Below, in pieces: positions 34,529 through 44,096 of a stretch of 53,552 nt of DNA; within the stretch, counting starts at the first letter, position 1; every line of letters starts with the position of its first letter. The position numbers and the translations under genes were made by a program. The notes below the pieces were generated by a model that saw only the letters and a list, made by a program, of their open reading frames with translations, had not been told where the DNA came from and made no database searches. Origin of the DNA: an uncultured Bacteroidaceae bacterium (GTDB lineage: Bacteria; Bacteroidota; Bacteroidia; Bacteroidales; Bacteroidaceae); assembly GCA_905234735.1 (NCBI GenBank), contig CAJOJA010000016.1:1-53552 (forward strand). The letters are read 5' to 3'.

Positions 34529-34606
34529 CGACGATACGTCGACCAGGCTCCGACCATACTATGACCGGAGCCCCGACGACGCATCGTCAGGGCTCCGGTC
34601 ATAGTA
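34529..34606 (-). terminator. Complex inverted-repeat region after the SusCD/FAS1 operon
   Basis: A 17-bp perfect inverted repeat, TACTATGACCGGAGCCC (34557-34573) and its complement (34590-34606), encloses a smaller stem GACGA/TCGTC. A second small palindrome, CGACG-ATA-CGTCG, lies at 34529-34541. The arm CCGGAGCC can also pair with GGCTCCG at 34546-34552, giving alternative folds. It begins 22 nt after the SusD stop and is the likely terminator, although no T-run follows. Confidence 0.75.
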
Positions 34607-34628
34607 GGAAATAATTCCGTCCGAACAA

Positions 34629-36854
34629 TCAGTAGACGTTGGGGCCGATTTTGCCCTTCCAGCCGATGAACCAGTTGTTGCGGTCGAGCAACTTGGCACC
34701 AGCCTCGGCACTGCGCACGCTGACGGGGTCGGCCAGACGATGCTCGTCGTTGTACCAGTAGGCACGACGCATGAGGTCGTAGAAGCGGTTGCCCTCGAAC
34801 ATGAGTTCGATGGCCTGCTCGTCAAGGATGTACTGGTCAATCATATTCTGTTCGCCCTTAATGAAGGCGGCGTTGCCGTAGGCGTCCTTGTACCACGCGT
34901 CATAGTCCGTCATGAAGTCACTCAGACGAGTCTTATAGTCCGTCATGTCGGCATCGAAGATAAGGTCGATGGAATCCACCTCGGCCCGGTAGGCAGGCAG
35001 TGTCTCCGTGATGTAGGTGTTGTACAGACCCACACTATCCTTCTCGCTGTAGTTCTTGTAGGCACGGTCAAGAGCAGCCGTAGAAAGCTTCGGGTTGATG
35101 GCTGCATAGGTGTCCTTATCCACCGTCTGGTTGGGATACTGTTCCCAGGTAGAAGGAATCTTCACCTCGCGGGGTGCCGAGGGATAGTCATAGTCAGACC
35201 TCACAGGACGAACACCGATGTTTTCCTCCTTCTCACGGGGATAGCCTGTGCTGTCGACAACATGCAGCGTGGCATAGTTGGGGTTGGTGAAGGCCAGGCC
35301 CGAACCACGGCTGTGGATGCCCCACATGTTGCAATCACGCTCATTGTCACGCAAGGTGGCCGTGTAGCCGCGCACGACGCCATAGGTAGAAGTGCTTGCC
35401 GCATAGCTCTCGGCGTAGGGTTTGAAGTCGTTGGTGTTGAAGTCGAAGTACTGGATGAAGGCCGAATCCTGAGCCGTAGTGTAGTAGGGCTGCACCTCGG
35501 CCTGGATAACGATATTCGAGAGACCCATCGTCAGTATCTGACGGGCAAAACGGGGATATCCGGCATAGTTCAGCGCCTCGGCCAGTCGCAGATAGATTTG
35601 CGAGGCACGATAGATGCCAACGTGCTGGTAGGCGTGCTTACCGATGCTCTGATAGTCAACCTCCTCGGAGTTCCACTTAATGGTACGCTGACTGTAGGTG
35701 TCGTAGAAGCGGAGGTCGCCCAGATAGCCGTCGTTGATTTCCTCATCCGTGAACTTGTCGGCCGTGACGTGAGTCACCTGCTTATAGGTGTCGTAGCCCA
35801 CGTACTCCTGGTTGCGACAGAGGTCCTTTATCACCGACGAGGGGGCAATGCTGGCCTCGATGAAGTCCGTCTTCATCTGGGTGTTGTAAAGGTTGCGGAG
35901 TTCGTTGTAGTAACCATCCGATGCCGCAGAGTCCATGGGGATGACCGTGACAGACTCTACGTTCTGACCGCCCCATGTGCCATACAGCCCATAGGAAATG
36001 CTACCATTGGGGAAACGGTAGCGGCCCGTATAAAGGTCATTTTCGGACCAATAGACACGGTCGTTAGATGTCACGAGGTTCTTCTTTCCACTGAGGTCCC
36101 AAACGATGTAGTCGTAATAGGCCTTGGCTGCATCCTTTGCCCGTTCGGGGTCGTGACGCTTGGCGGCGAGCCACAGGTTCAGGTCGCCCATAACCACCTG
36201 GGTGGGGAAGAAGCACATTTGAGGGTCGACATCGCCACCTACGGTTCCGTAGTCAGGATATTCCTTACCATAGTAGGGCTTGAGGTCCTGGATGAAGTAT
36301 TCGCACACCTTTTCCAGGTCGTACATGGGATAGGTGGCATCGGACTGTATCTTCGTCAGCACAGGCTCCGTGACGAAGGGCACACGCCCATAGAGGAGCA
36401 CCATCTGCAGATAGGTCCAGGCACGGATGCTGTGAACCTGAGCGATTTCCGTATCGAAGTACTTCTCGTTGCGGTTCGTGTTTCCAGCCAGGCTGTCGGC
36501 ACGGGCAATGAAGAAGTTACAGTTGTTGATGACGGCATAGTAGTCACGCGGAATGTTATAGATGTTGCTGTCATTGACTTCCAAGGCTGCGATATCCTTC
36601 AGGTCAGTGGTGGCATTGTCGTTGACAACAGACAGGTCGGCACGCAACTCACCATACAGGTTGGTGCGCACGGCGATGGCCTGCAGTTTGTTCAGAATAC
36701 CCAGCACAGAGGTTACAGTGTCGGCAGGGGTGGAAATAACATGGTCATCGGCATAGATGACGTAGTCGTTACCCTTGTCGAGCATATCCTCACAAGATGT
36801 GGTCATACCAGCAATGGCGCCGATAAAGACCAGGGATAAAATATATTTCTTCAT
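34629..36854 (-). CDS. SusD/RagB-family outer-membrane lipoprotein (second pair)
   Basis: 741 residues from the ATG at 36854; a start three codons upstream is within repeat sequence. Signal MKKYILSLVFIGAIAGMTTS with Cys21 (TTS-C) gives a surface lipoprotein. The SusD-type TPR region includes NIPRDYYAVINNCNFFIARA and VHSIRAWTYLQMVLLYGRVP (residues about 100-160). The C-terminal SusD signature is IELMFEGNRFYDLMRRAYW. SusD proteins cap the SusC transporter and capture substrate. It is long for the family (about 500-600 is usual), the extra length lying between 330 and 620. It is the last gene of the seven-gene operon, 35 nt after its SusC; that gap is a heptad array. Confidence 0.92.
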   Translation of the reverse strand: MKKYILSLVFIGAIAGMTTSCEDMLDKGNDYVIYADDHVISTPADTVTSVLGILNKLQAIAVRTNLYGELRADLSVVNDNATTDLKDIAALEVNDSNIYNIPRDYYAVINNCNFFIARADSLAGNTNRNEKYFDTEIAQVHSIRAWTYLQMVLLYGRVPFVTEPVLTKIQSDATYPMYDLEKVCEYFIQDLKPYYGKEYPDYGTVGGDVDPQMCFFPTQVVMGDLNLWLAAKRHDPERAKDAAKAYYDYIVWDLSGKKNLVTSNDRVYWSENDLYTGRYRFPNGSISYGLYGTWGGQNVESVTVIPMDSAASDGYYNELRNLYNTQMKTDFIEASIAPSSVIKDLCRNQEYVGYDTYKQVTHVTADKFTDEEINDGYLGDLRFYDTYSQRTIKWNSEEVDYQSIGKHAYQHVGIYRASQIYLRLAEALNYAGYPRFARQILTMGLSNIVIQAEVQPYYTTAQDSAFIQYFDFNTNDFKPYAESYAASTSTYGVVRGYTATLRDNERDCNMWGIHSRGSGLAFTNPNYATLHVVDSTGYPREKEENIGVRPVRSDYDYPSAPREVKIPSTWEQYPNQTVDKDTYAAINPKLSTAALDRAYKNYSEKDSVGLYNTYITETLPAYRAEVDSIDLIFDADMTDYKTRLSDFMTDYDAWYKDAYGNAAFIKGEQNMIDQYILDEQAIELMFEGNRFYDLMRRAYWYNDEHRLADPVSVRSAEAGAKLLDRNNWFIGWKGKIGPNVY

Positions 36855-36886
36855 AATTGTCAATTATCAATTTTCAATTGTCAATT
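36855..36886 (-). repeat. Heptad repeat array I between SusC and SusD genes
   Basis: The plus strand reads AATTGTC, AATTATC, AATTTTC, AATTGTC, AATTC. On the mRNA sense this is GACAATT-type and ends in the SusD start (CAATTATGAAG). It fills nearly the whole 35-nt gap, and the mRNA sense has TGA in every frame. Confidence 0.85.
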
Positions 36887-36889
36887 CTA

Positions 36890-39800
36890 TTAGAGGTTAA
36901 TCTTCACACCGAGGTGGAAACTACGTCCCTGAGACAGCAGACCGCGGTCGATACCCTGTGCCAAGACGCTGTTCGACATCGAGAACTCGGGATCGGTGCC
37001 CAGATAGCGGGTCAGCGTGAACAGATTGTTGGCCTGGCCCCATATCGTGATGCCCTGAATGTAGGTGTTGCTGATAGGCAACTTGTAACTGAGGGTAAGG
37101 GTCTTCAGGCGCAGGTAACTGCCATCCTCGATCCAACGGTCGCTGAAGCGGCTGTTGCCCATGGGGTCGCCGAAGGTGGCCTTGGGCATTTCGGTAGACT
37201 GACCTTCCGTAGTCCAACGGTTCAGCACGGCTGTGGTCTGGTTCATGAAGCGGCTGCCACTCTCCAGCTGCTGGCGCATGTAGTTGTAGACATCGCCACC
37301 GAGCGAGTAGTTGAAGTTGACATCCAGCGTCAGGTGCTTCCAAGAGAGCGTGGTGAAGATGTTGCCATAGATGTCAGGGGTAGCGCAACCGATAACGCTG
37401 CGGTCGTTCTCGTCAATCCTGCCGTCGGGGGTTCCATTGGGACCACTGATGTCGACGAAACGTACGTCACCGGCACCAAAGTAGGTCTTGGCACCCGTCT
37501 CATCCTGAATGTAGAGGTTGGCTGCCTTGGCTTCCTCGGAGGTGCTATACACCCCGTCGGTGCGATAGCCATAGAAGGTATTGATGTCGCCACCAATCTG
37601 ACTGCGGACGGTAGCGCCCAGCACCTGCGTGTCCAGGAACGTCTGGTTGTCGGGCAGTGCGGTCAGCTTGTTGACGTAGTGACCCATGCTGGCACCGATG
37701 CTCCAGTTCCAGTTCTTGCGCGACAGCAGATGGGCCGTCACCGATACATCGAAGCCCTGGTTCTTCAACGAACCGCCATTGCTCCAGTTGTAGTCCAGAC
37801 CGCTGACAAAGCCCAGCTCCTGCAGCGTGAGCAGATGGTCGGTCCAGGAATGGAAGTAGTTGAAGTTGATGCCCAAACGGTTGTCCAGTCCCTTAAACTC
37901 GATGCCGGCATTGAAGCGCTTCGTGGTTTCCCACTGGAGTTCGGTGTTACCGATATTCTTCAGCGACATACCCGTCACCTTGTTCATGAACAGGCTGCTG
38001 GTGAAGTAACTGCGCGAGGCATCGTAGCTGAGATTGTCGTTACCGCTCACGCTATAGCCTGCGGTCAGCTTCAGGTAGTCGATACCCTTCACGTCGAAGA
38101 ACTTCTCGTTCGACATCAGCCAGCCGGCCTGGATGCTGGGGAACACGCCCCAGGCTACACCACCCAGTTTAAAGCCGCTCTTCACGTCACGACCGAACTG
38201 CGAGTTCGACTCGATGGCCAGTGCGCCCTCCAGATAGTAACGGTTGGCATAGTTGTACTGTGCCTGTCCGTACCAGGTGATGGTGGCCCACTTGTCGTCG
38301 GAGCCGTTGGCCGTCTTGCTGTCGGTGCTGTTGATGAAGGGAGTCTTGTCGTTACCCGTATTGTAGCCGTGCTGTGTGTTCAGCGAATAGCTTTCGTTGA
38401 TGAAGCGGAAGCCGCCCTGCAGATGGATGTTATGGCCATTGTAGGAATTGGTCCAGTCGAGCTTCGTGTCGCTGTTGATTGTATTCTGCTTGCCGTACTG
38501 CGAACCGATTTCGTTCTCCATCGTACCCTGCAGCGAGGCCACGTAGTAGCTGGGCACACCGTTCACGGGCACATAGTACTTCTCGTTGGTATTCACCAGC
38601 GTGTAGCAGAACATGGTACTCAGGTAGAGGTGTTTGTTGAACTGATACTTCGGTGTGACCGCCAGGTTGACGTACGAGTTGTCGAAGTAGTTCTTGTTCT
38701 CGGCAGTACCGTACTCGTTGATGGCCATGGGGTTGGCCAGGCGGTAGTTGGCATTGCGCAGGGTGCTCACCTCGTCCAGATAGTCTTCGTCGACGATGTC
38801 CAGGTGGTTCGTATTGATTTGCTGATTGGCAAAGGAGTACGGACTCAGCATCGGGCTCTTGGCCATAGCCAGGAAGTTGGTGCTGGTGATGGACTTCTGG
38901 TCGTAGCTCTCGGGAGCTCCCGTATCCATCAGTTTGCGTGTCTGGTTGGTGTAGGCAGCATCAAACTTCATGGACAGTCCCTTCGTAATCTTAATGTCGG
39001 TATTGAAACGGATATTCAGACGGTTGAAGTTGTTCTCCTTCAGCACGCTGTTGTCCTTCGTATAGCCAACAGAGAGCATATAGCCGGCAATGTCGCCACC
39101 ACCTTGCACACTCAGACCGTAGTTCTGGGTGATGGTTTCGCGATAGAGATGGTCGGCCCAGTTGGTATTGTTGTTGTACTTGTTGTACCAATAGTAGGTA
39201 GGATCGGCGTTCAGGAACTTGAAGTTCGTGGTACGCGTGCCCGTGCTCTGCAACAGACCGGAAGCATACGTCTTATACTGGCTGCCGTTCATCATGTCGT
39301 ACATGCTGGGCAGCAGTTCCACGCCCACGTTGGCAACAGCCTCGATGCGCGTAGCCTGCGAGGTGTTGCGCTTGGTCTTGATGAGGATCACGCCATTGGC
39401 ACCCTTGGCACCGTAGAGGGCCGTACCGTTTGACATCACCTCCACGCTCTCCACGTCGTTAGGATTGATGTTGGTGAGGAGGTCATTGTAGTAACCCGAG
39501 TGTATCATCTCACGACCATACTGCTGGTCAACGATGACACCGTCCAGAACCACGAGGGGCTGGGAATTGCTCTGAAGCGAATTCACGCCGCCGATGTTCA
39601 TGTAGTTACCTACGGCCAGTGCACCGCTGCGGGCAATGGTACGTACGTTGGCACCCAGCTGATTTCCGATTTCGGAAGTCACGTTACGGGCAGCGGTGAA
39701 CTCCATGGAACCCGTCTTCACGTTGTTCAGGATGTTATCGTCGGCTCCGTAGAGGGCACGAGCTGCATCGCTTTGCATCTTGATGTCGCGCAGGATACCC

Positions 39801-40138
39801 GACTTGTTCAGGCCCACACGAACCATGTTATATCCCGGAATGGTTACGGTGACTGCACTGCTGTACAGAGGCACCTGCATCGAGAATGTTCCATCCTCCT
39901 CGGAAAGGGTTGAATAGCCATCCCCGGCGATAGACTGTATCAGCACACCTGCCAGAGGCTCACGCGTGGCCTCGCTGATCACGCGGCCCTTGATAGTGCG
40001 CGTGGGCTCCTGCTTCTTCGTCTTGCGAACTTGAATCACAGACGCAGTACCTTCTTGTGTGGCTTCGTCGTCCTGAGCATAGAGGCTCACGGGAGAAACC
40101 ATCAAGAGGGAAAGGAATAGAATATTTATATTTTTCAT
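36890..40138 (-). CDS. SusC/RagA-family TonB-dependent transporter (second pair)
   Basis: 1082 residues. Signal peptide MKNINILFLSLLMVSPVSLYA, then a carboxypeptidase-regulatory-like beta domain (about 45-125, RTIKGRVISEATREPLAGVL). The plug domain follows (NYMNIGGVNSLQSNSQPLVVLDGV, VESVEVMSNGTALYGAKGAN, to about 265). A 22-stranded-type barrel follows to the end (RSFHLGVKINL). It should import a ligand across the outer membrane with its SusD. The usual TonB-box-like segment (EVVVVGYG type) between the two first domains is missing; the region reads KMQSDAARALYGADDN. Position: 6 nt after a FAS1 gene and 35 nt before SusD. Confidence 0.93.
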   Translation of the reverse strand: MKNINILFLSLLMVSPVSLYAQDDEATQEGTASVIQVRKTKKQEPTRTIKGRVISEATREPLAGVLIQSIAGDGYSTLSEEDGTFSMQVPLYSSAVTVTIPGYNMVRVGLNKSGILRDIKMQSDAARALYGADDNILNNVKTGSMEFTAARNVTSEIGNQLGANVRTIARSGALAVGNYMNIGGVNSLQSNSQPLVVLDGVIVDQQYGREMIHSGYYNDLLTNINPNDVESVEVMSNGTALYGAKGANGVILIKTKRNTSQATRIEAVANVGVELLPSMYDMMNGSQYKTYASGLLQSTGTRTTNFKFLNADPTYYWYNKYNNNTNWADHLYRETITQNYGLSVQGGGDIAGYMLSVGYTKDNSVLKENNFNRLNIRFNTDIKITKGLSMKFDAAYTNQTRKLMDTGAPESYDQKSITSTNFLAMAKSPMLSPYSFANQQINTNHLDIVDEDYLDEVSTLRNANYRLANPMAINEYGTAENKNYFDNSYVNLAVTPKYQFNKHLYLSTMFCYTLVNTNEKYYVPVNGVPSYYVASLQGTMENEIGSQYGKQNTINSDTKLDWTNSYNGHNIHLQGGFRFINESYSLNTQHGYNTGNDKTPFINSTDSKTANGSDDKWATITWYGQAQYNYANRYYLEGALAIESNSQFGRDVKSGFKLGGVAWGVFPSIQAGWLMSNEKFFDVKGIDYLKLTAGYSVSGNDNLSYDASRSYFTSSLFMNKVTGMSLKNIGNTELQWETTKRFNAGIEFKGLDNRLGINFNYFHSWTDHLLTLQELGFVSGLDYNWSNGGSLKNQGFDVSVTAHLLSRKNWNWSIGASMGHYVNKLTALPDNQTFLDTQVLGATVRSQIGGDINTFYGYRTDGVYSTSEEAKAANLYIQDETGAKTYFGAGDVRFVDISGPNGTPDGRIDENDRSVIGCATPDIYGNIFTTLSWKHLTLDVNFNYSLGGDVYNYMRQQLESGSRFMNQTTAVLNRWTTEGQSTEMPKATFGDPMGNSRFSDRWIEDGSYLRLKTLTLSYKLPISNTYIQGITIWGQANNLFTLTRYLGTDPEFSMSNSVLAQGIDRGLLSQGRSFHLGVKINL

Positions 40139-40144
40139 ATCGTA

Positions 40145-41965
40145 TTAGTTTTCCTTGTTAGCTTCCAGTAATTCATCATTAAACGCATCGAGGTCGTCTG
40201 CTGCTGCCTCAGCCTCCTCCTTCGTCTCGAAGGGGACAAGGATGATTTCGTTCAGACGCAGGGTACGCGTATATATCTTCTCACGCATTGTGGCACTGGA
40301 AGGACCGAACGAGCCGATGGTCAGACGAACCACGCCCTCGTCCAGGCCCACACCCGAATAGTCATACTTCACGGCCGTCTGGATAAGCACCGTGTCCACC
40401 TTCTCGGCACTGGCCACATAGCAACGTTTGTTGTTCGTCTGAGCCAGGATGACATCGACATTGGCTATCGTCAGACTGTCGTCCAGGGTGATGGGGCGCG
40501 GGTTTTCATACGAGGATGCGCTGGGGAAGTTACCCTTGGCATTCTTCTCGCTGTGCTTCACCTGGAACCAGCAAGGCAGATTCGTATAATTGTCGGGAAC
40601 GGTGACTAAGTACACATTGTAGTACACATCGGACAGGGTGCTGGGCAACTTATACATGATTTCCGACTGTTCAGAAGCGGTCTTGGCCCTTACCTCCACG
40701 TAGTTGTAGTACTTCTCGATGTTGTATGTCGTATCGCTGTCGTAGATGAGGTACTGTCCGCCATAGACATCCATCCTGTCGTCGCCATTCGCGTTCTTCG
40801 GCACCTCGTAGTAGCGGGCAAAGTTGGCCTCGATGTCGGAGCGTCCGAAGAAGGTCGTGTGCGGGTCGATGACACCCTTGTTGTCGACATAGACAAAGCC
40901 ATTGGAGCATTCCACCTTCTCCAGACCGTTCAGGATGCCGTCGGAGTCGAACGGACGGTAGTAGACGTTCTTGCGGGGATTGTGCAACTGGCGCTCGCTG
41001 TAGGCAGTGTTCACCAGAGAGTCCTCGGGATGACGGTTGTACTTGTTGTCCATGCTGGTGTTGAAGAAACGTCCACAGACGATGCTCAGCCTCGCATTGA
41101 TGTCAGTCAGCGAGTCGGCGTTCATGACCGTCGGGTCGTACTGGTAATAGTTGCGGTACTTCTCATACTGCTGTGTCCACACCTCATTGGTGGGAACCAC
41201 CATGCTGTAGATGCTGTCCTCGCGCTGGATGTATCCGTAGGCCGATAGGAGGTCGTTGGAAAGTACGGTCACAGAGTCGAGGTAGATGGTCTTACCATCC
41301 ACGATGCCGCCGGCCACCGACGACTGTTCGTCCAGTTCGTACTCGTCGAACTTCGCTATCAAGCTGGCCACGCTGTCCAGGCGCGTCTGCTGCTCCAGGT
41401 ACTCACGCACATTGGGGAAGAAGTGCTGCATGGAGGCTGTCTTGTAGAGCATACCGTTGCAGCAGAGGACCGCCTCGTCGAACGGATTGTTGCCGATAAA
41501 GCCCGTGGAGGCACTGGTGCCCCTCAGACGCATATACTTCTTGTTCATCAGCGAGATGGTGTCGTCCGTCAGCGAAGATATCGTACGGGCGTACAAAGCG
41601 ACGTGGTTCTGGAAGAACTGCTGGACGGCCTTATTGTCTTCCCATTTCAGTCCCTTGGACACGCCATCCTGATAGACGGCGATTACGCTGTCGGCCTGAG
41701 CCGTCGTCAGGCCCTTGGGAGCCCATACCGTCAACTGCTGGGGCGAGTTCAGGGTCTCCTCACCGCCGATGGCTGCAATCACACGGTAGAAATTTGCCAG
41801 AGCGGCATCCGACTTGATGTTCTCCAACAGGGTCGGCTGGTCGGCCATTCCACCTGCCGTCACGTCGTAGTGCTCGTTCCAGGTGTCCGTACATGCAGTC
41901 CAAAGCACCGAAGTACCGACCACCACGACAGCGGCTATAATCTTTGAAAATCTATTTGTCTTCAT
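40145..41965 (-). CDS. FAS1-domain lipoprotein (third in operon)
   Basis: 606 residues from the ATG at 41965. The signal sequence ends near LWTA-C22, a lipobox, so it is probably surface-exposed. FAS1-like regions are visible at about 45-185 (QQLTVWAPKGLTTAQADSVI, then VALYARTISSLTDDT and MLYKTASMQHFFPN) and 190-345 (IYSMVVPTNEVWTQQYEKYR, then GFVYVDNKGVI). The C-terminal 250 residues are a beta-rich domain of unknown type, ending in an acidic helix (KEEAEAAADDLDAFNDELL). FAS1 domains mediate adhesion or protein and glycan contacts. Between the second FAS1 gene (26 nt, heptad array) and the second SusC (6 nt). Confidence 0.85.
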   Translation of the reverse strand: MKTNRFSKIIAAVVVVGTSVLWTACTDTWNEHYDVTAGGMADQPTLLENIKSDAALANFYRVIAAIGGEETLNSPQQLTVWAPKGLTTAQADSVIAVYQDGVSKGLKWEDNKAVQQFFQNHVALYARTISSLTDDTISLMNKKYMRLRGTSASTGFIGNNPFDEAVLCCNGMLYKTASMQHFFPNVREYLEQQTRLDSVASLIAKFDEYELDEQSSVAGGIVDGKTIYLDSVTVLSNDLLSAYGYIQREDSIYSMVVPTNEVWTQQYEKYRNYYQYDPTVMNADSLTDINARLSIVCGRFFNTSMDNKYNRHPEDSLVNTAYSERQLHNPRKNVYYRPFDSDGILNGLEKVECSNGFVYVDNKGVIDPHTTFFGRSDIEANFARYYEVPKNANGDDRMDVYGGQYLIYDSDTTYNIEKYYNYVEVRAKTASEQSEIMYKLPSTLSDVYYNVYLVTVPDNYTNLPCWFQVKHSEKNAKGNFPSASSYENPRPITLDDSLTIANVDVILAQTNNKRCYVASAEKVDTVLIQTAVKYDYSGVGLDEGVVRLTIGSFGPSSATMREKIYTRTLRLNEIILVPFETKEEAEAAADDLDAFNDELLEANKEN

Positions 41966-41995
41966 AATTATCAATTGTCAATTATCAATTATCAT
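41966..41995 (-). repeat. Heptad repeat array J between two FAS1 genes
   Basis: The plus strand reads AATTATC, AATTGTC, AATTATC, AATTATC. The mRNA sense ends in the FAS1 start (GATAATTATGAAG), as in arrays A, E and I. It begins within the last codons of the upstream gene and fills the 26-nt gap. Confidence 0.85.
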
Positions 41996-44079
41996 AGGTC
42001 GTCTTCGGCTTTACCTTCACCTTCAACGCCATAAACGCTCTTGGGAACGAGTTCGATGTAGTCAATCATGACCACGGTCTTACCCACAGCCCAGACGCTC
42101 TTGATACGTATCCGGTGCTGGATTTCCTCGTCCAAGTTCACCGTACAGAGCACGAAGCGGCACGTGCGTTCGATATTGCAGAAGTATGCACCTCGGTTGT
42201 TGGTGCCGTCGAGGTGGCCCTGTCCGTTCATGACAAAGACGCTGCGCGGACCATGATACCAACCCAGATTGTGCATATTCTTCTTGGCAGCCTCCTTTTC
42301 GTCCTCCGAATCAAACTTCTGGTTCGTGAGTTCGAAGTAGCCCGTACGGCTCTTGAAGTTCGTGTCGCGCATGTCGAAGGGGATGTTCTTCGGTTCGCCG
42401 TCGAGGTAGAACTGACAGATGCCACGGGTAGGCATGTTCGCAAAGCCCAGACGTATCTGGTAGGTACCCTCTGGTACGCTGGGTAGGTTAAACGTTATGT
42501 CATAGTTGTTCACCTCGCTGAAGCAGTTGAACTCGTCGCCCTCGTAGCTCCAGTAGGTGTTGTGCTGGCTCTGGAACAGGAAGGTTCCGTCCTCGTTGAT
42601 GCTCACGTTGTCCAGATAGCCATTGGGGAACCAGTAGTTGGGACTGGTCACCGACGGGTCGGGGTTCTTGGAGTCTTCGATGCGGTTCGTCGTACGTCCG
42701 TCGCGTATACTATTATTCTCCATCTCGGGGAAGAAGGTGTAGAGATCCATACGCATACGGGTGTTGAAAATCTTGTCCTTGGTCTCCTGACCATAGTCTA
42801 CCAGTCCGTCGGTGGTATAGTAGGCACCGTTCAGGGCCACTTGCTCGTAGCCACCCTCAACGTCGCGGTCTACATGCACACCGGGTGTAAAGTCGTTGCG
42901 GTTCATGTCGCCTCGGTTCAGATAGAGGTCGTTGCGTACGTCGTTATCACCATAGCCTACGAACTTAGCCACCGTCAGGCGCTCACACTTGATGGTGGTC
43001 AGCGAGTCCATCGTGCTGTACCACTCCGTGGGGTTCACCATTTCTGTGGCAATGGTGCAGATGGTGGTCAGGCGGTCGTAGATGCCCAGACGGTCAAGGC
43101 AGTTATAGCCAATCAGTCGGCGCAGGGGGTTACGCCACTCCTTCAGCTTCGAGGGGTCGGCCTGAACGGCAGCCCAGTCGTCGCCACCATAGATGCCACG
43201 TGCATAGTTGTAGAACGATTCCAGGTCGGTGATGCCGTATTTTTCAGCCAGCACCTTGTCGGGACAGGCAAAGGCCGTGAAACCGTACTTTTTATTCTCA
43301 GGGATGTGGCAGTAGTCGTCCTGACCTCCGGAGTAGACAATCTTGTCCTCGTACTTGTCGGGGTTCCAGCTGCTGTCCTTAATCTTGTTGCGCATGATTT
43401 CGGTGATACCCGTGGCCTGCATGGCCTCGTTGAAGAGGGAGATGTTGGTGTTCTCCAGCATCAGGTCGGGCAGCGTCTGGTTCGAAGCCGAGAGCATTCC
43501 GTTCACGGGCTGGATGATACCGTTCTCTACGGAGTCGTTGGCCAGTTTGTAGATGATTTCACCGCTGCGGTTGAGCTGGTAGGTCACGTACAGCGTGTCG
43601 CGGGTTTCCTCGTCGACGACGGTGTCGGGACGCAGGGTCAGGTAGCGGTCGTTCATGTTCACGGTGGGCAGGGCCGACGAGCCGGCAAAGTCAACCATGT
43701 TGTAAGCCTTACCGTTCACCAGGTGGGTACGGGCCAGGGTGTCGCAGATGTCGGCGGGAATGTCATTGACACTGCTATAGCCCATCTTCTGCAGGTAGGC
43801 AGCCACGGCCTCGTTGGTGGGTGCAAAGCAGGTGTACTGTCCGCGCACGGAGAGCAGGTCCATGATGTTCACGCCACGCGTACTGTTCGTCGCACGCTTC
43901 ACGATGGCAGCAAACTCGCTGAAGTCCTCGTGTGTCTGTAGGTAGTCGCTCATCATCTCGCCGGTGAAGGTGTAGTAGTTCTCTTCGGCTGTATTGTCGG
44001 TACAGGAAGTGACAGATAGCCCAACTCCTCCCATCAGAGCGATGACAAGTCCAGTATAAATATTTCTTAATGTCTTCAT
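41992..44079 (-). CDS. FAS1-domain lipoprotein with C-terminal lectin-like beta-sandwich
   Basis: 695 residues. Lipobox SVTS-C26 after MKTLRNIYTGLVIALMGGVG. FAS1 domain 1 covers about 45-205 (GQYTCFAPTNEAVAAYLQKM, LARTHLVNGKAYNM, NGIIQPVNGML). A second covers about 210-480 with an insert (YGFTAFACPDKVLAEKYGIT). The C-terminal 180 residues (about 505-690) form a different domain: YDITFNLPSVPEGTYQIRLG, then GICQFYLDGEPKNIP and HRIRIKSVWAVGKTVVMIDY. That layout resembles CBM35/malectin-like or other glycan-binding sandwiches. No catalytic motif is seen. The combination suggests a surface binding protein working with the SusCD pairs on either side. Confidence 0.87.
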   Translation of the reverse strand: MKTLRNIYTGLVIALMGGVGLSVTSCTDNTAEENYYTFTGEMMSDYLQTHEDFSEFAAIVKRATNSTRGVNIMDLLSVRGQYTCFAPTNEAVAAYLQKMGYSSVNDIPADICDTLARTHLVNGKAYNMVDFAGSSALPTVNMNDRYLTLRPDTVVDEETRDTLYVTYQLNRSGEIIYKLANDSVENGIIQPVNGMLSASNQTLPDLMLENTNISLFNEAMQATGITEIMRNKIKDSSWNPDKYEDKIVYSGGQDDYCHIPENKKYGFTAFACPDKVLAEKYGITDLESFYNYARGIYGGDDWAAVQADPSKLKEWRNPLRRLIGYNCLDRLGIYDRLTTICTIATEMVNPTEWYSTMDSLTTIKCERLTVAKFVGYGDNDVRNDLYLNRGDMNRNDFTPGVHVDRDVEGGYEQVALNGAYYTTDGLVDYGQETKDKIFNTRMRMDLYTFFPEMENNSIRDGRTTNRIEDSKNPDPSVTSPNYWFPNGYLDNVSINEDGTFLFQSQHNTYWSYEGDEFNCFSEVNNYDITFNLPSVPEGTYQIRLGFANMPTRGICQFYLDGEPKNIPFDMRDTNFKSRTGYFELTNQKFDSEDEKEAAKKNMHNLGWYHGPRSVFVMNGQGHLDGTNNRGAYFCNIERTCRFVLCTVNLDEEIQHRIRIKSVWAVGKTVVMIDYIELVPKSVYGVEGEGKAEDDL

Positions 44080-44096
44080 AGTTGATAAAGTAAAGT

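Noticed and set aside
34740..36839. 699-codon open frame antisense to the second SusD gene
   Set aside because: Same antisense artefact; there is no promoter or signal, and the SusD frame has full family signatures.
36857..39433. 858-codon open frame antisense to the second SusC gene
   Set aside because: The valine/histidine/glutamine-rich translation is typical of antisense reading of GC3-rich genes, and the sense gene is clearly SusC.
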